6,077 nt of DNA, from positions 1 to 6,077 of the forward strand of contig USIZ01000088.1 of NCBI GenBank assembly GCA_900554855.1, given 5' to 3'. Shown here in pieces: positions 1-5,434 of this stretch; within the stretch, counting starts at the first letter, position 1, and every line of letters starts with the position of its first letter. This stretch comes from an uncultured Eubacteriales bacterium. GTDB taxonomy: Bacteria > Bacillota > Clostridia > Oscillospirales > Oscillospiraceae. The notes beneath the pieces were generated by a model. It worked only from the letters and a program-made list of their open reading frames with translations, did not search any database and was not told the origin of the DNA. The translations under genes and the position numbers were made by a program.

Positions 1-238
1 CTTCAATTAACTTCCCATATTCTTTGGTTTTCTCATATTTATTTCGGGCCGCGTTCAACTGTGCGACTTGTTCATTTGCAATTCTGAGGTTCTCATCCAT
101 TTTACATTTTGTTTCTTCCCAACGCCGCTCTTGTCCTTTAGCTTTTTCAAGAGCTTCTTTCATACACGAATCGCAAAGACCGGTTTTGCTAATATGAAGA
201 AAGAAACCTTTTTTGCCGCATCCTTTACAGTGAGACAT
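1..238 (-). CDS. Zinc-ribbon and coiled-coil protein, unknown function (3' end outside window)
   Basis: This frame is open from an ATG at 238 to the left edge, giving 79 residues with no stop, so the C-terminus is missing. Residues 4-25 form a compact four-cysteine zinc knuckle: C4-x2-C7, then C22-x2-C25, with a GKKGFF stretch and an 'SKTGLCDSC' turn between them. From about residue 26 onward the chain is rich in Lys, Glu, Gln and Ala with almost no proline or glycine (for example EALEKAKGQERRWEE), which reads as a long, possibly coiled-coil helix. The start is supported by a perfect GGAGGT five bases upstream. Similar N-terminal 'CxxCGKKG...GLCxxC' knuckles occur on hypothetical proteins of Clostridia, some in mobile regions, but that is from memory. 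I cannot assign a function; metal binding and protein or nucleic-acid contact are inferences. It is visibly AT-richer than the other genes here, which hints at different ancestry. Confidence 0.72.
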   Translation of the reverse strand, partial: MSHCKGCGKKGFFLHISKTGLCDSCMKEALEKAKGQERRWEETKCKMDENLRIANEQVAQLNAARNKYEKTKEYGKLIE

Positions 239-455
239 GCTATACCTCCATAGTATGTTATGCTTGTTAACGAAGATTAGCGGACTAGCTTCAAAGAAGT
301 AGTAAAATCAAAAGTTAAAACAAGGAAAGTAAACTCCCATTCAACTCATATTTTATATAAAGCTGCTTTGCAAGCAAAATAATCCTCTTAGAATCATAAG
401 CTATTTCTGATTGATGGGCGAATATAGTTTACATGTCAATTAACAGTTAGAAGTA
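239..455. other. AT-rich intergenic region between gltX and the zinc-ribbon gene
   Basis: This 217-base gap lies downstream of gltX and upstream of the zinc-ribbon gene, both on the minus strand. It is clearly AT-richer than the DNA from 456 onward. I see no convincing rho-independent terminator for gltX in it. The best promoter candidate for the zinc-ribbon gene on the minus strand is TTGCTT (377-372), a 16-base spacer and TAAAAT (355-350). Its -35 match is weak, and it would leave a leader of about 100 bases. No open frame with a ribosome binding site is visible inside the gap. Confidence 0.5.
244..249 (-). promoter_or_regulatory. Ribosome binding site of the zinc-ribbon gene
   Basis: On the minus strand this reads GGAGGT, followed by the five-base spacer ATAGC and the ATG at 238. 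A full anti-Shine-Dalgarno match at this distance fixes the start codon and is the main reason to believe the partial frame is a real gene. Confidence 0.75.
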
Positions 456-2006
456 TTAGTTCAGCTTTTCCACTCCGAGCTTCATGCGGCGGATCGTCTC
501 GTCCTTGCCCAGCACCTGGCAGATCTCCACGGCGCCGCCCGGAGTGACGGACTTGCCGGCGGCGGCAATGCGGATGGGCCACATGACTTTGCCCACCATC
601 TTGTTGAGCTTGGTGTCCTCTTCCTCGGCCATCTTCTCAGCCAGACCATAAAGCGCGTCATGGATCGCGTCGTAGCTCCAGTCCTGAATGGCCTCCACAG
701 CGGCAAGCTCCTGCTCCAGAATGACCCTGGAGCTTTCGGGGGTGAGCTTGTTCTTCTTGTTGCTGAACAGCTCCACGCCGTACTCAGGGAGTGCGGCGAA
801 GAAGTCTACCATAGCGGGGATCTCGGTCAGGGTGTTGATGCGCCCCTGCACCAGGGCGGCGATGAGACCGGCGTCCAGCTCGGCGGGAACGGCGGAGCGG
901 ATGTAGGGCTCGGCCAGCTTGGCAAAGTCCTCCGGGGACAGAGCGCGGATGTAGCTGGCGTTGAAGTAGTTGAGCTTCTCCAGATTGAAGGCGGAGGGGC
1001 TCTTGGAGATGCCGGCGATGTCGAACGCCTCGATGAGTTCAGGCATCGTGAAGAACTCCTGCTCTGCCAGTTCGCCCTTGGGGCTCCAGCCCAGCAGGGT
1101 GACATAGTTCACGATGGCGGAGGAGAGGTAGCCCATCTTGACCAGATCCTCATAGGAGGGGTCGCCGTGGCGCTTGGACATCTTGCGGACGATCTCCTTC
1201 TCCTCACCGGTCGCCGGATCGACCTCCTTGGCGTCGATCATGACGCTGGCGCAGTGGACATAGGTGGGGATCTCCCAGCCGAAGGCCTCGTACAGCAGGT
1301 TGTACTTGGGGGAGGAGGAGAGATACTCACTGCCGCGCACCACATGGGTGATACCCACCAGGTGGTCGTCGATGACGTTGGCAAAGTTGTAGGTGGGCAG
1401 ACCATCGCTCTTCAGCAGGATCTGATCCTCCAGATCGGCGTTGTCCACGGTGATGTCGCCATAGACTGCGTCGTGGAAGGTGGTGTGGCCTTCGGGGATC
1501 TTCTGGCGGATGACGTAGGGCTCACCGGCGGCCAGCTTGGCGTCGATCTCCTCCTGCGTCAGGTGCAGGCAGTGGCGGTCATACTTCGCGTTGGGGTCGT
1601 CGGCGTGGAGCTGCTGAAGCCGCTCCTCAGAGCAGAAGCAGCGGTAGGCGCAGCCCTTTTCGATGAGCAACTCGGCATACTTTTTATAATAGCCCATGCG
1701 CTCGGTCTGCACATAGGGGGCCACAGGGCCGCCCACATCGGGGCCTTCGTCATAGTCCAGCCCGCAGGCGTCCATTGTGCGTTTGATGACGTCCACGGCG
1801 TCCTCTACCTTGCGCTTCTGATCGGTGTCTTCAATGCGCAGAATAAACTTGCCCTTGGCGTGGCGGGCGATCAGATAGGTGTACAGCGCGGTACGCAGAT
1901 TGCCGACGTGCATATAGCCGGTGGGGGAAGGGGCAAATCGGGTGCGGACTTCGCCGTGCGGAATGCGCGCTTCCATCTCTTCAAACCATTGGTGATCCAG
2001 TGCCAT
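456..2006 (-). CDS. gltX: Glutamyl-tRNA synthetase
   Basis: This cytoplasmic class Ic aminoacyl-tRNA synthetase charges tRNA-Glu with glutamate using ATP. In organisms with GatCAB it may also mischarge tRNA-Gln, but the sequence read here does not settle that. The 516 residues show the catalytic start RTRFAPSPTGYMHVGN (21-36), whose HVGN is the HIGH-type ATP site, and a KMSKRHGD loop (275-282) that is the KMSKS site. A zinc-site pattern C123-x-C125 ... C146-x-H148 matches the ligand spacing of the E. coli enzyme in outline. The anticodon-binding helical domain fills roughly 330-516. It is somewhat longer than the usual 470-490 residues because of about 20 residues before the catalytic core and a short insert (about 259-273) ahead of KMSKR. 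The ATG is preceded by GGAGGT at 2020-2015 with an eight-base spacer. It is transcribed alone from a promoter abutting that of argS, and its TAA stop is followed by AT-rich DNA without a clear terminator. Confidence 0.97.
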   Translation of the reverse strand: MALDHQWFEEMEARIPHGEVRTRFAPSPTGYMHVGNLRTALYTYLIARHAKGKFILRIEDTDQKRKVEDAVDVIKRTMDACGLDYDEGPDVGGPVAPYVQTERMGYYKKYAELLIEKGCAYRCFCSEERLQQLHADDPNAKYDRHCLHLTQEEIDAKLAAGEPYVIRQKIPEGHTTFHDAVYGDITVDNADLEDQILLKSDGLPTYNFANVIDDHLVGITHVVRGSEYLSSSPKYNLLYEAFGWEIPTYVHCASVMIDAKEVDPATGEEKEIVRKMSKRHGDPSYEDLVKMGYLSSAIVNYVTLLGWSPKGELAEQEFFTMPELIEAFDIAGISKSPSAFNLEKLNYFNASYIRALSPEDFAKLAEPYIRSAVPAELDAGLIAALVQGRINTLTEIPAMVDFFAALPEYGVELFSNKKNKLTPESSRVILEQELAAVEAIQDWSYDAIHDALYGLAEKMAEEEDTKLNKMVGKVMWPIRIAAAGKSVTPGGAVEICQVLGKDETIRRMKLGVEKLN

Positions 2007-2036
2007 GGTGATATACCTCCAAATATAAGTGAATCT

Positions 2037-2065
2037 ATTGTATTTTTTTCGGGGGGAAAAGTCAA
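2037..2065 (-). promoter_or_regulatory. Sigma-A promoter of gltX
   Basis: On the minus strand TTGACT (2065-2060) is followed by a 17-base spacer and TACAAT (2042-2037), five of six matches in each hexamer with ideal spacing. Transcription would begin near 2030, giving a leader of only about 24 bases before the ATG. That leaves no room for a T-box or other leader riboswitch. The spacer contains a run of six C followed by G and seven A on the minus strand. Confidence 0.82.
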
Positions 2066-2071
2066 GTTGAC
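2061..2071. repeat. Perfect 11-bp inverted repeat formed by two abutting -35 boxes
   Basis: GTCAAGTTGAC is a perfect palindrome around a central base. It arises because the -35 hexamers of gltX (2060-2065, minus) and argS (2067-2072, plus) lie back to back with a single base between them. It may simply be the by-product of two consensus boxes, or it may double as an operator; the sequence alone does not decide. Confidence 0.7.
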
Positions 2072-2095
2072 AGGTAATTTTCCTTCTTATATAAT
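2067..2095 (+). promoter_or_regulatory. Full-consensus sigma-A promoter of argS
   Basis: TTGACA (2067-2072), a 17-base spacer and TATAAT (2090-2095) match the housekeeping consensus at all twelve positions. The expected start is about 2102, so the leader before the argS ATG is about 32 bases, again too short for a T-box. Such an exact match suggests strong, constitutive or growth-linked expression. Confidence 0.9.
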
Positions 2096-2133
2096 AGACA
2101 GGAAATTTGTAATGTGGGAAGGTATCTTCTTTT

Positions 2134-3909
2134 ATGGAAAAAATCGTTGATTTGATCTCTGCCCGGGTGTCCGAAGCCTTTGAGGCCGCCGGTTATGACG
2201 CCGCCCTCGGTATGGTCACCGTGTCCAACCGGCCCGATCTGTGCCAGTACCAGTGCAACGGCGCAATGGCCGCCGCTAAGCAGTATCACAAGGCTCCGTT
2301 TATGATCGCCCAGGCTGTGGTGGATCAGATGGCGGACGATAAGATGTTCACCAAAGTGGAGATGGTGAAGCCCGGCTTCATCAATCTGGATCTCAGCGGC
2401 GATTTCCTCGCCAAGTGCATGAACACCATGAACCAGGATGAGCGCTGCGGCGTGGAAAAGGTGGAAAAGCCTTTGTCCATCGTGGTGGACTACGGCGGAC
2501 CCAATGTGGCCAAGCCCCTGCATGTCGGTCACCTGAGAAGTGCCGTCATCGGAGAGTCCATCAAGCGCACCGCCCGCTTTATGGGTCATAAGGTGGTGGG
2601 CGACGTCCACCTGGGCGACTGGGGCCTTCAGATCGGCCAGATCATCTGCGAGGTGAAGGAGCGCCAGCCCGACCTGCCCTATTTTGACGCGAATATCACC
2701 ACCGGATATCCCGCTGAGGCTCCGTTCACCATCTCCGACCTGGAGGAGATCTATCCCTGTGCCTCCAAGAAGTCCAAGGAGAACGAGGCGTTCAAGCAGG
2801 CCGCTCAGGCGGCCGTGGCTGAGCTGCAGGCGGGCCGTCCCGGTTACCGCGCCCTGTGGAAGCACATTATCAATGTTTCCGTGGCCGACCTGAAGCGCAA
2901 CTACGAGAAGCTGGACGTGAGCTTTGATCTCTGGATGGGCGAGAGCGATGCCCAGCCCTACATCCCGCCCATGGTGGAGCAGATGAAGGCGGACGGCCAT
3001 GCCTATATTTCCGACGGCGCTCTGGTGGTGGACGTGGCCGAGGAGGGGGACAAGGTGGAGGTCCCGCCCTGCCTGATCCTCAAGAGCGACGGCGCCGCCC
3101 AGTATGAGACCACCGACCTGGCCACTATCGTAGAGCGGGAGCAGGACTACGCCCCCGACCGCATCATCTACCTGGCGGATAAGCGGCAGGAGCTGCATTT
3201 CACCCGCGTGTTCCGCTGCGCCTACAAGACCGGTCTGGTGGACAAAGACAAGTGCTCTCTGGAGTATATCGGCTTTGGCACCATGAATGGCAAGGACGGC
3301 CGCCCCTTCAAGACCCGTGAGGGCGGCGTGCTCCGTCTGGAGTATCTACTCAAGGAGGTCACGGATGCGGTCTATGAGAAGTCCCGCTCCAACTCCAGCG
3401 GCAATATCTCCGAGGGTGAGCTGCGCTCCATTGCAGAGAAGGTGGCGCTGGCCGCCATTAAGTACGGCGACCTGAGGAATCAGCCCGCCAAGGACTATGT
3501 CTTTGATGTTGACCGCTTCACCGCCTTTGAGGGCGACACCGGCCCCTATATTATGTACACTATGGTGCGCATCAAGTCCATTCTGTCCAAGTTCCGCGCC
3601 GCATTCCCGGAGGCCGAGCTGGGCACCATTTTGGCCCCTGACCGCAAGAGCGAGACCGACCTGATGCTGGTGCTGAGCAAGTTCAATGAAAATGTGTACC
3701 AGACCTATGAGCAGAAGGCACCCAACAAACTGTGCCATTATATCTATGAACTGACCGGCGTGTTCAATCAGTTCTACAATGAGTGCAACATTATGAAGGA
3801 GCAGGATCCCGCCCGTCAGGCCTCTTACGTCACGCTGCTTCAGTTGGTGCTCCATGTGCTGGAGATCGGCATTGACCTGCTGGGCTTCTCTGCCCCGGAT
3901 CGGATGTAA
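2134..3909 (+). CDS. argS: Arginyl-tRNA synthetase
   Basis: This cytoplasmic class I aminoacyl-tRNA synthetase attaches arginine to tRNA-Arg and, in this family, normally needs the tRNA bound for amino-acid activation. At 591 residues it is in the usual size range. Residues 1 to about 95 are the N-terminal additional domain that contacts the tRNA D-loop. The catalytic core carries GGPNVAKPLHVGHLRSA (121-137) with HVGH as the HIGH site. The relaxed KMSKS-like loop typical of many ArgRS is MNGKDGRPFKTREGG (384-398). A helical DALR-type anticodon-binding domain runs from about 475 to the end and closes with LLGFSAPDRM, the typical ArgRS C-terminus. The start is supported by GGGAAGG at 2116-2122, eleven bases upstream, and by the promoter at 2067. 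It diverges from gltX, so two charging enzymes share one short control region. No strong terminator follows the TAA, so some read-through into the next gene is possible. Confidence 0.97.
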   Translation: MEKIVDLISARVSEAFEAAGYDAALGMVTVSNRPDLCQYQCNGAMAAAKQYHKAPFMIAQAVVDQMADDKMFTKVEMVKPGFINLDLSGDFLAKCMNTMNQDERCGVEKVEKPLSIVVDYGGPNVAKPLHVGHLRSAVIGESIKRTARFMGHKVVGDVHLGDWGLQIGQIICEVKERQPDLPYFDANITTGYPAEAPFTISDLEEIYPCASKKSKENEAFKQAAQAAVAELQAGRPGYRALWKHIINVSVADLKRNYEKLDVSFDLWMGESDAQPYIPPMVEQMKADGHAYISDGALVVDVAEEGDKVEVPPCLILKSDGAAQYETTDLATIVEREQDYAPDRIIYLADKRQELHFTRVFRCAYKTGLVDKDKCSLEYIGFGTMNGKDGRPFKTREGGVLRLEYLLKEVTDAVYEKSRSNSSGNISEGELRSIAEKVALAAIKYGDLRNQPAKDYVFDVDRFTAFEGDTGPYIMYTMVRIKSILSKFRAAFPEAELGTILAPDRKSETDLMLVLSKFNENVYQTYEQKAPNKLCHYIYELTGVFNQFYNECNIMKEQDPARQASYVTLLQLVLHVLEIGIDLLGFSAPDRM

Positions 3910-3947
3910 TTCAGGCAGAGTTCACCTGCATTTTACACAAAGCTGTC

Positions 3948-3975
3948 TTGACTTGCCGCCTACGACCACTATAAT
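3948..3975 (+). promoter_or_regulatory. Sigma-A promoter of the COG2426 membrane protein gene
   Basis: TTGACT (3948-3953), a 16-base spacer and a perfect TATAAT (3970-3975) lie in the 110-base gap after argS. The expected start near 3982 leaves about 38 bases before the TTG start codon. This shows that the membrane protein gene can be transcribed independently of argS. Confidence 0.82.
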
Positions 3976-4005
3976 GAAGGGGCATGTTACATTAACTGGG
4001 GTTTG

Positions 4006-4013
4006 AGAGGAAG
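4006..4013 (+). promoter_or_regulatory. Ribosome binding site supporting a TTG start
   Basis: AGAGGAAG lies six bases before the TTG at 4020. The next in-frame ATG is twelve codons further in, inside the first hydrophobic stretch, and has no comparable site. The TTG start is therefore preferred. Confidence 0.65.
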
Positions 4014-4019
4014 TTTTAC

Positions 4020-4496
4020 TTGAGTATTTGGAATAGCCTGCCTGGAAAGCTGCTGATGACGCTGCTCATCTCCATGGTGCCGGTCATCGAATTGCGGGGG
4101 GCGCTCCCCATTGCCACGGCCAACGGCTTGAATTTCTGGGCGGCCATTGTGGTGTCCATTATCGGCAACCTGATCCCGGTGCCCTTCATCCTGATCTTCA
4201 TCCGGAAAATCTTCGATTGGATGAAACGGCACAGCAAGGCGCTGGGACGTCTGGTGGCCAGATTTGAGGCCCGGGCGGCAAAGAAGTCCGGTACGGTGGA
4301 AAAGTATGAGTTCTGGGGTCTTGTGGTTCTGGTGGCCATCCCTCTGCCGGGCACCGGCGCCTGGACGGGCGCCCTGGTGGCAGCCATGCTGGATATGCGG
4401 GTGAAAAAGGCTTTCCCGGCTATTGCCTGCGGAGTGCTGATCGCCGGCGTGATCGTAGCTTTTGTCACTTACGGCGCGGGAGCAATTTTCTTTTAA
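4020..4496 (+). CDS. COG2426 / PF06695 small integral membrane protein ('small multidrug export' family)
   Basis: This 158-residue membrane protein starts at TTG. It has the two hallmark motifs of the family: PVIELRGALP (21-30) near the N-terminus and IPLPGTGAWTGA (107-118) in the second half. Hydrophobic stretches lie at about 10-30, 38-62 (with GNLIPVPF at 49-56), 98-124 and 132-156. A basic, soluble segment at about 63-96 (KRHSKALGRLVARFEARAAKK) sits between the halves. The Pfam name 'putative small multi-drug export protein' rests on little evidence. Structure-prediction work has grouped this family with DedA/VTT proteins, whose two re-entrant loops resemble the two motifs seen here, so a lipid-carrier or ion-coupled transport role is a fair alternative. 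It has its own promoter, and its stop is followed within seven bases by a strong terminator, so it forms a single-gene unit. The family call is secure; the substrate is unknown. Confidence 0.88.
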   Translation: MSIWNSLPGKLLMTLLISMVPVIELRGALPIATANGLNFWAAIVVSIIGNLIPVPFILIFIRKIFDWMKRHSKALGRLVARFEARAAKKSGTVEKYEFWGLVVLVAIPLPGTGAWTGALVAAMLDMRVKKAFPAIACGVLIAGVIVAFVTYGAGAIFF

Positions 4497-4502
4497 AAGA
4501 TG

Positions 4503-4534
4503 AAAATCGGCTGACCGCGGTCAGCCGATTTTTT
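4503..4534. terminator. Bidirectional rho-independent terminator between convergent genes
   Basis: Positions 4503-4532 are a perfect palindrome, AAAATCGGCTGACCG followed by its reverse complement, giving a GC-rich stem. On the plus strand it ends in six T (4529-4534), a good terminator for the COG2426 gene, which stops at 4496. On the minus strand the same hairpin ends in four T and follows the nitroreductase stop by a few bases. One element therefore serves both converging transcripts. Confidence 0.93.
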
Positions 4535-4541
4535 GTATGCT

Positions 4542-5306
4542 TTATTCCTTCCAGAGAATGTTGGCGCGGGGTCTCGGGGGCTGATTGGGGTAGCTTTCGC
4601 CCTTGGCATAGCCCACCATCAGCGCACAGCGCAGATTTGCTCCCTCCGGGATACCCAGATAGGCGCTTAATTCCCGGTCTGCCCGGGCAATCTGGCCCAG
4701 ATAGCCGCCCCAGCAGGTGCCGAGTCCGGCTTTATTCAGCTGCATTTCCACGATGGTCAGTGCCAGCGCCGGGTCAGCGACCGGGTTGAGCGCATCATCC
4801 GCGGACCACGCCAGAATGACGCAGGGGGCATCGCAGGTCAGAAGATTGGTGCCGGCCTCTTTGATTTTAATGAGCTCCTTGGCCTCTCCGGTGCGGCGGG
4901 AGAAATCCAAAGCCATTTCGGTGACCTTTTCCGTCTCCTCCAGTCCATAGAGTACGGTCCAGCGGTGCTGATGGGCGTTTTTGCCGCTGGGCGCATACTC
5001 CGCCAGATCCAGCGCACGCTGGATCAACTCGCGGGGCGGCACTTTAGCCTGAAAGTGCCGGATGGAGCGGCGGGAGAGAATGAGTTTTTCCAGTTCATTT
5101 TCCGCCTTGGGCAGGACCAGCTCCGCTTTTTCGCTGGTCAGCGTCACGGCTTGCTTGGGACAGGCGGCCACGCAGTGGCCGCACTCGATGCAGCGGCGGC
5201 GCTCCCGGACAACGGGGCGCTTTTCCTCCAGTTTCAGATAGCCCATGGGACACAGTCGCACGCAGCTGCCGCAGCCCACACAACGGTTATAGTCAAATGC
5301 GATCAT
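4542..5306 (-). CDS. Ferredoxin-nitroreductase fusion protein
   Basis: This 254-residue protein is a predicted cytoplasmic, FMN-dependent oxidoreductase with a built-in electron-transfer domain. Residues 9-19 (CVGCGSCVRLC, then P20) and 39-49 (CIECGHCVAAC, then P50) are two classical C-x2-C-x2-C-x3-C motifs, giving two [4Fe-4S] clusters. From about residue 72 a nitroreductase fold follows. SRRSIRHF (78-85) is the usual FMN-phosphate contact, APSGKNAHQ (105-113) the second flavin-binding segment, and GLGTCWGGYL (194-203) the typical late motif. Fusions of this kind are known in anaerobic Clostridia and archaea; the clusters are thought to pass electrons to FMN. The natural substrate cannot be read from sequence; nitro compounds, quinones, enones or a flavin cofactor are all possible. 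The ATG at 5306 follows AAGGAG (5323-5318) by 11 bases. It converges on the COG2426 gene, diverges from ktrB and is transcribed alone. Confidence 0.93.
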   Translation of the reverse strand: MIAFDYNRCVGCGSCVRLCPMGYLKLEEKRPVVRERRRCIECGHCVAACPKQAVTLTSEKAELVLPKAENELEKLILSRRSIRHFQAKVPPRELIQRALDLAEYAPSGKNAHQHRWTVLYGLEETEKVTEMALDFSRRTGEAKELIKIKEAGTNLLTCDAPCVILAWSADDALNPVADPALALTIVEMQLNKAGLGTCWGGYLGQIARADRELSAYLGIPEGANLRCALMVGYAKGESYPNQPPRPRANILWKE

Positions 5307-5334
5307 AAATCATACAACTCCTTTACTCCTCCTG

Positions 5335-5343
5335 AGTATACCA
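5335..5343 (-). promoter_or_regulatory. Extended -10 promoter of the nitroreductase gene
   Basis: On the minus strand TGGTATACT gives a TGn extended -10 with TATACT at 5340-5335. The -35 position holds only a poor match (AGCGCA), as is common when the extended -10 is present. Transcription would begin near 5328, leaving a leader of about 20 bases that carries the AAGGAG ribosome site. Confidence 0.6.
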
Positions 5344-5372
5344 TGAACCATTGACTGTGCGCTAGAGGGAAC

Positions 5373-5401
5373 TTGCAACCGCAGAGCTTCTGTGCTACAA
5401 T
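5373..5401 (+). promoter_or_regulatory. Sigma-A promoter of ktrB
   Basis: TTGCAA (5373-5378), a 17-base spacer and TACAAT (5396-5401) form a good promoter, strengthened by a TGC extended -10 immediately before TACAAT. Transcription from about 5408 would give a 27-base leader. I see no cyclic-di-AMP (ydaO-type) riboswitch, which controls some Firmicute potassium genes; the leader is far too short for one. Confidence 0.72.
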
Positions 5402-5434
5402 CTCAGCAAAATACGAAGGGCGGGTTTCGAGCCT

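Noticed and set aside
68..253. A 61-codon plus-strand frame at the left edge
   Set aside because: It lies opposite the zinc-ribbon gene, has no ribosome site and gives a Phe/Ser-rich product. The minus frame has a perfect GGAGGT and an ordered cysteine motif.
272..292. Weak hairpin (GAAG ... CTTC with an inner TAG/CTA stem) upstream of the zinc-ribbon gene
   Set aside because: It has short stems, an asymmetric internal loop and no T tract. It matches no riboswitch or terminator that I recognise.
434..445. Near-palindrome TGTCAATTAACA downstream of gltX, which also contains TTGACA on the minus strand
   Set aside because: It is imperfect, has no partner -10 at the right distance and lies in AT-rich DNA where such matches are common.
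660..2150. A 496-codon open frame antisense to gltX on the plus strand
   Set aside because: Its codons are in exact register with gltX codons, so a stop could arise only where gltX uses TTA, CTA or TCA. Those codons are avoided in this GC-rich gene, which leaves the opposite strand open by default. It has no ribosome site, and the translation is low-complexity Gly/Val/Leu/Asp-rich with no recognisable domain.
2062..3855. Long open frames antisense to argS on the minus strand (2062-3198 and 3346-3855)
   Set aside because: They are in the same codon register as argS, and the second one ends exactly at the CTA leucine codon of argS. The strongly conserved synthetase is clearly the real gene.
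3911..3935. Possible argS terminator hairpin (GCAG ... CTGC followed by ATTTT)
   Set aside because: The stem is only four base pairs around a seven-base loop and the T run is short and broken, too weak to call.
5293..5313. Tiny leader frame (six codons) overlapping the nitroreductase start
   Set aside because: Its ATG lies only four bases after the Shine-Dalgarno core, too close, and such a short frame is expected by chance.
4965..5354. A 129-codon plus-strand frame opposite the nitroreductase
   Set aside because: It is in codon register with the ferredoxin-nitroreductase gene and gives an Ala/Gly/Phe-rich product without a domain. The opposite strand has two complete cluster motifs and flavin motifs.
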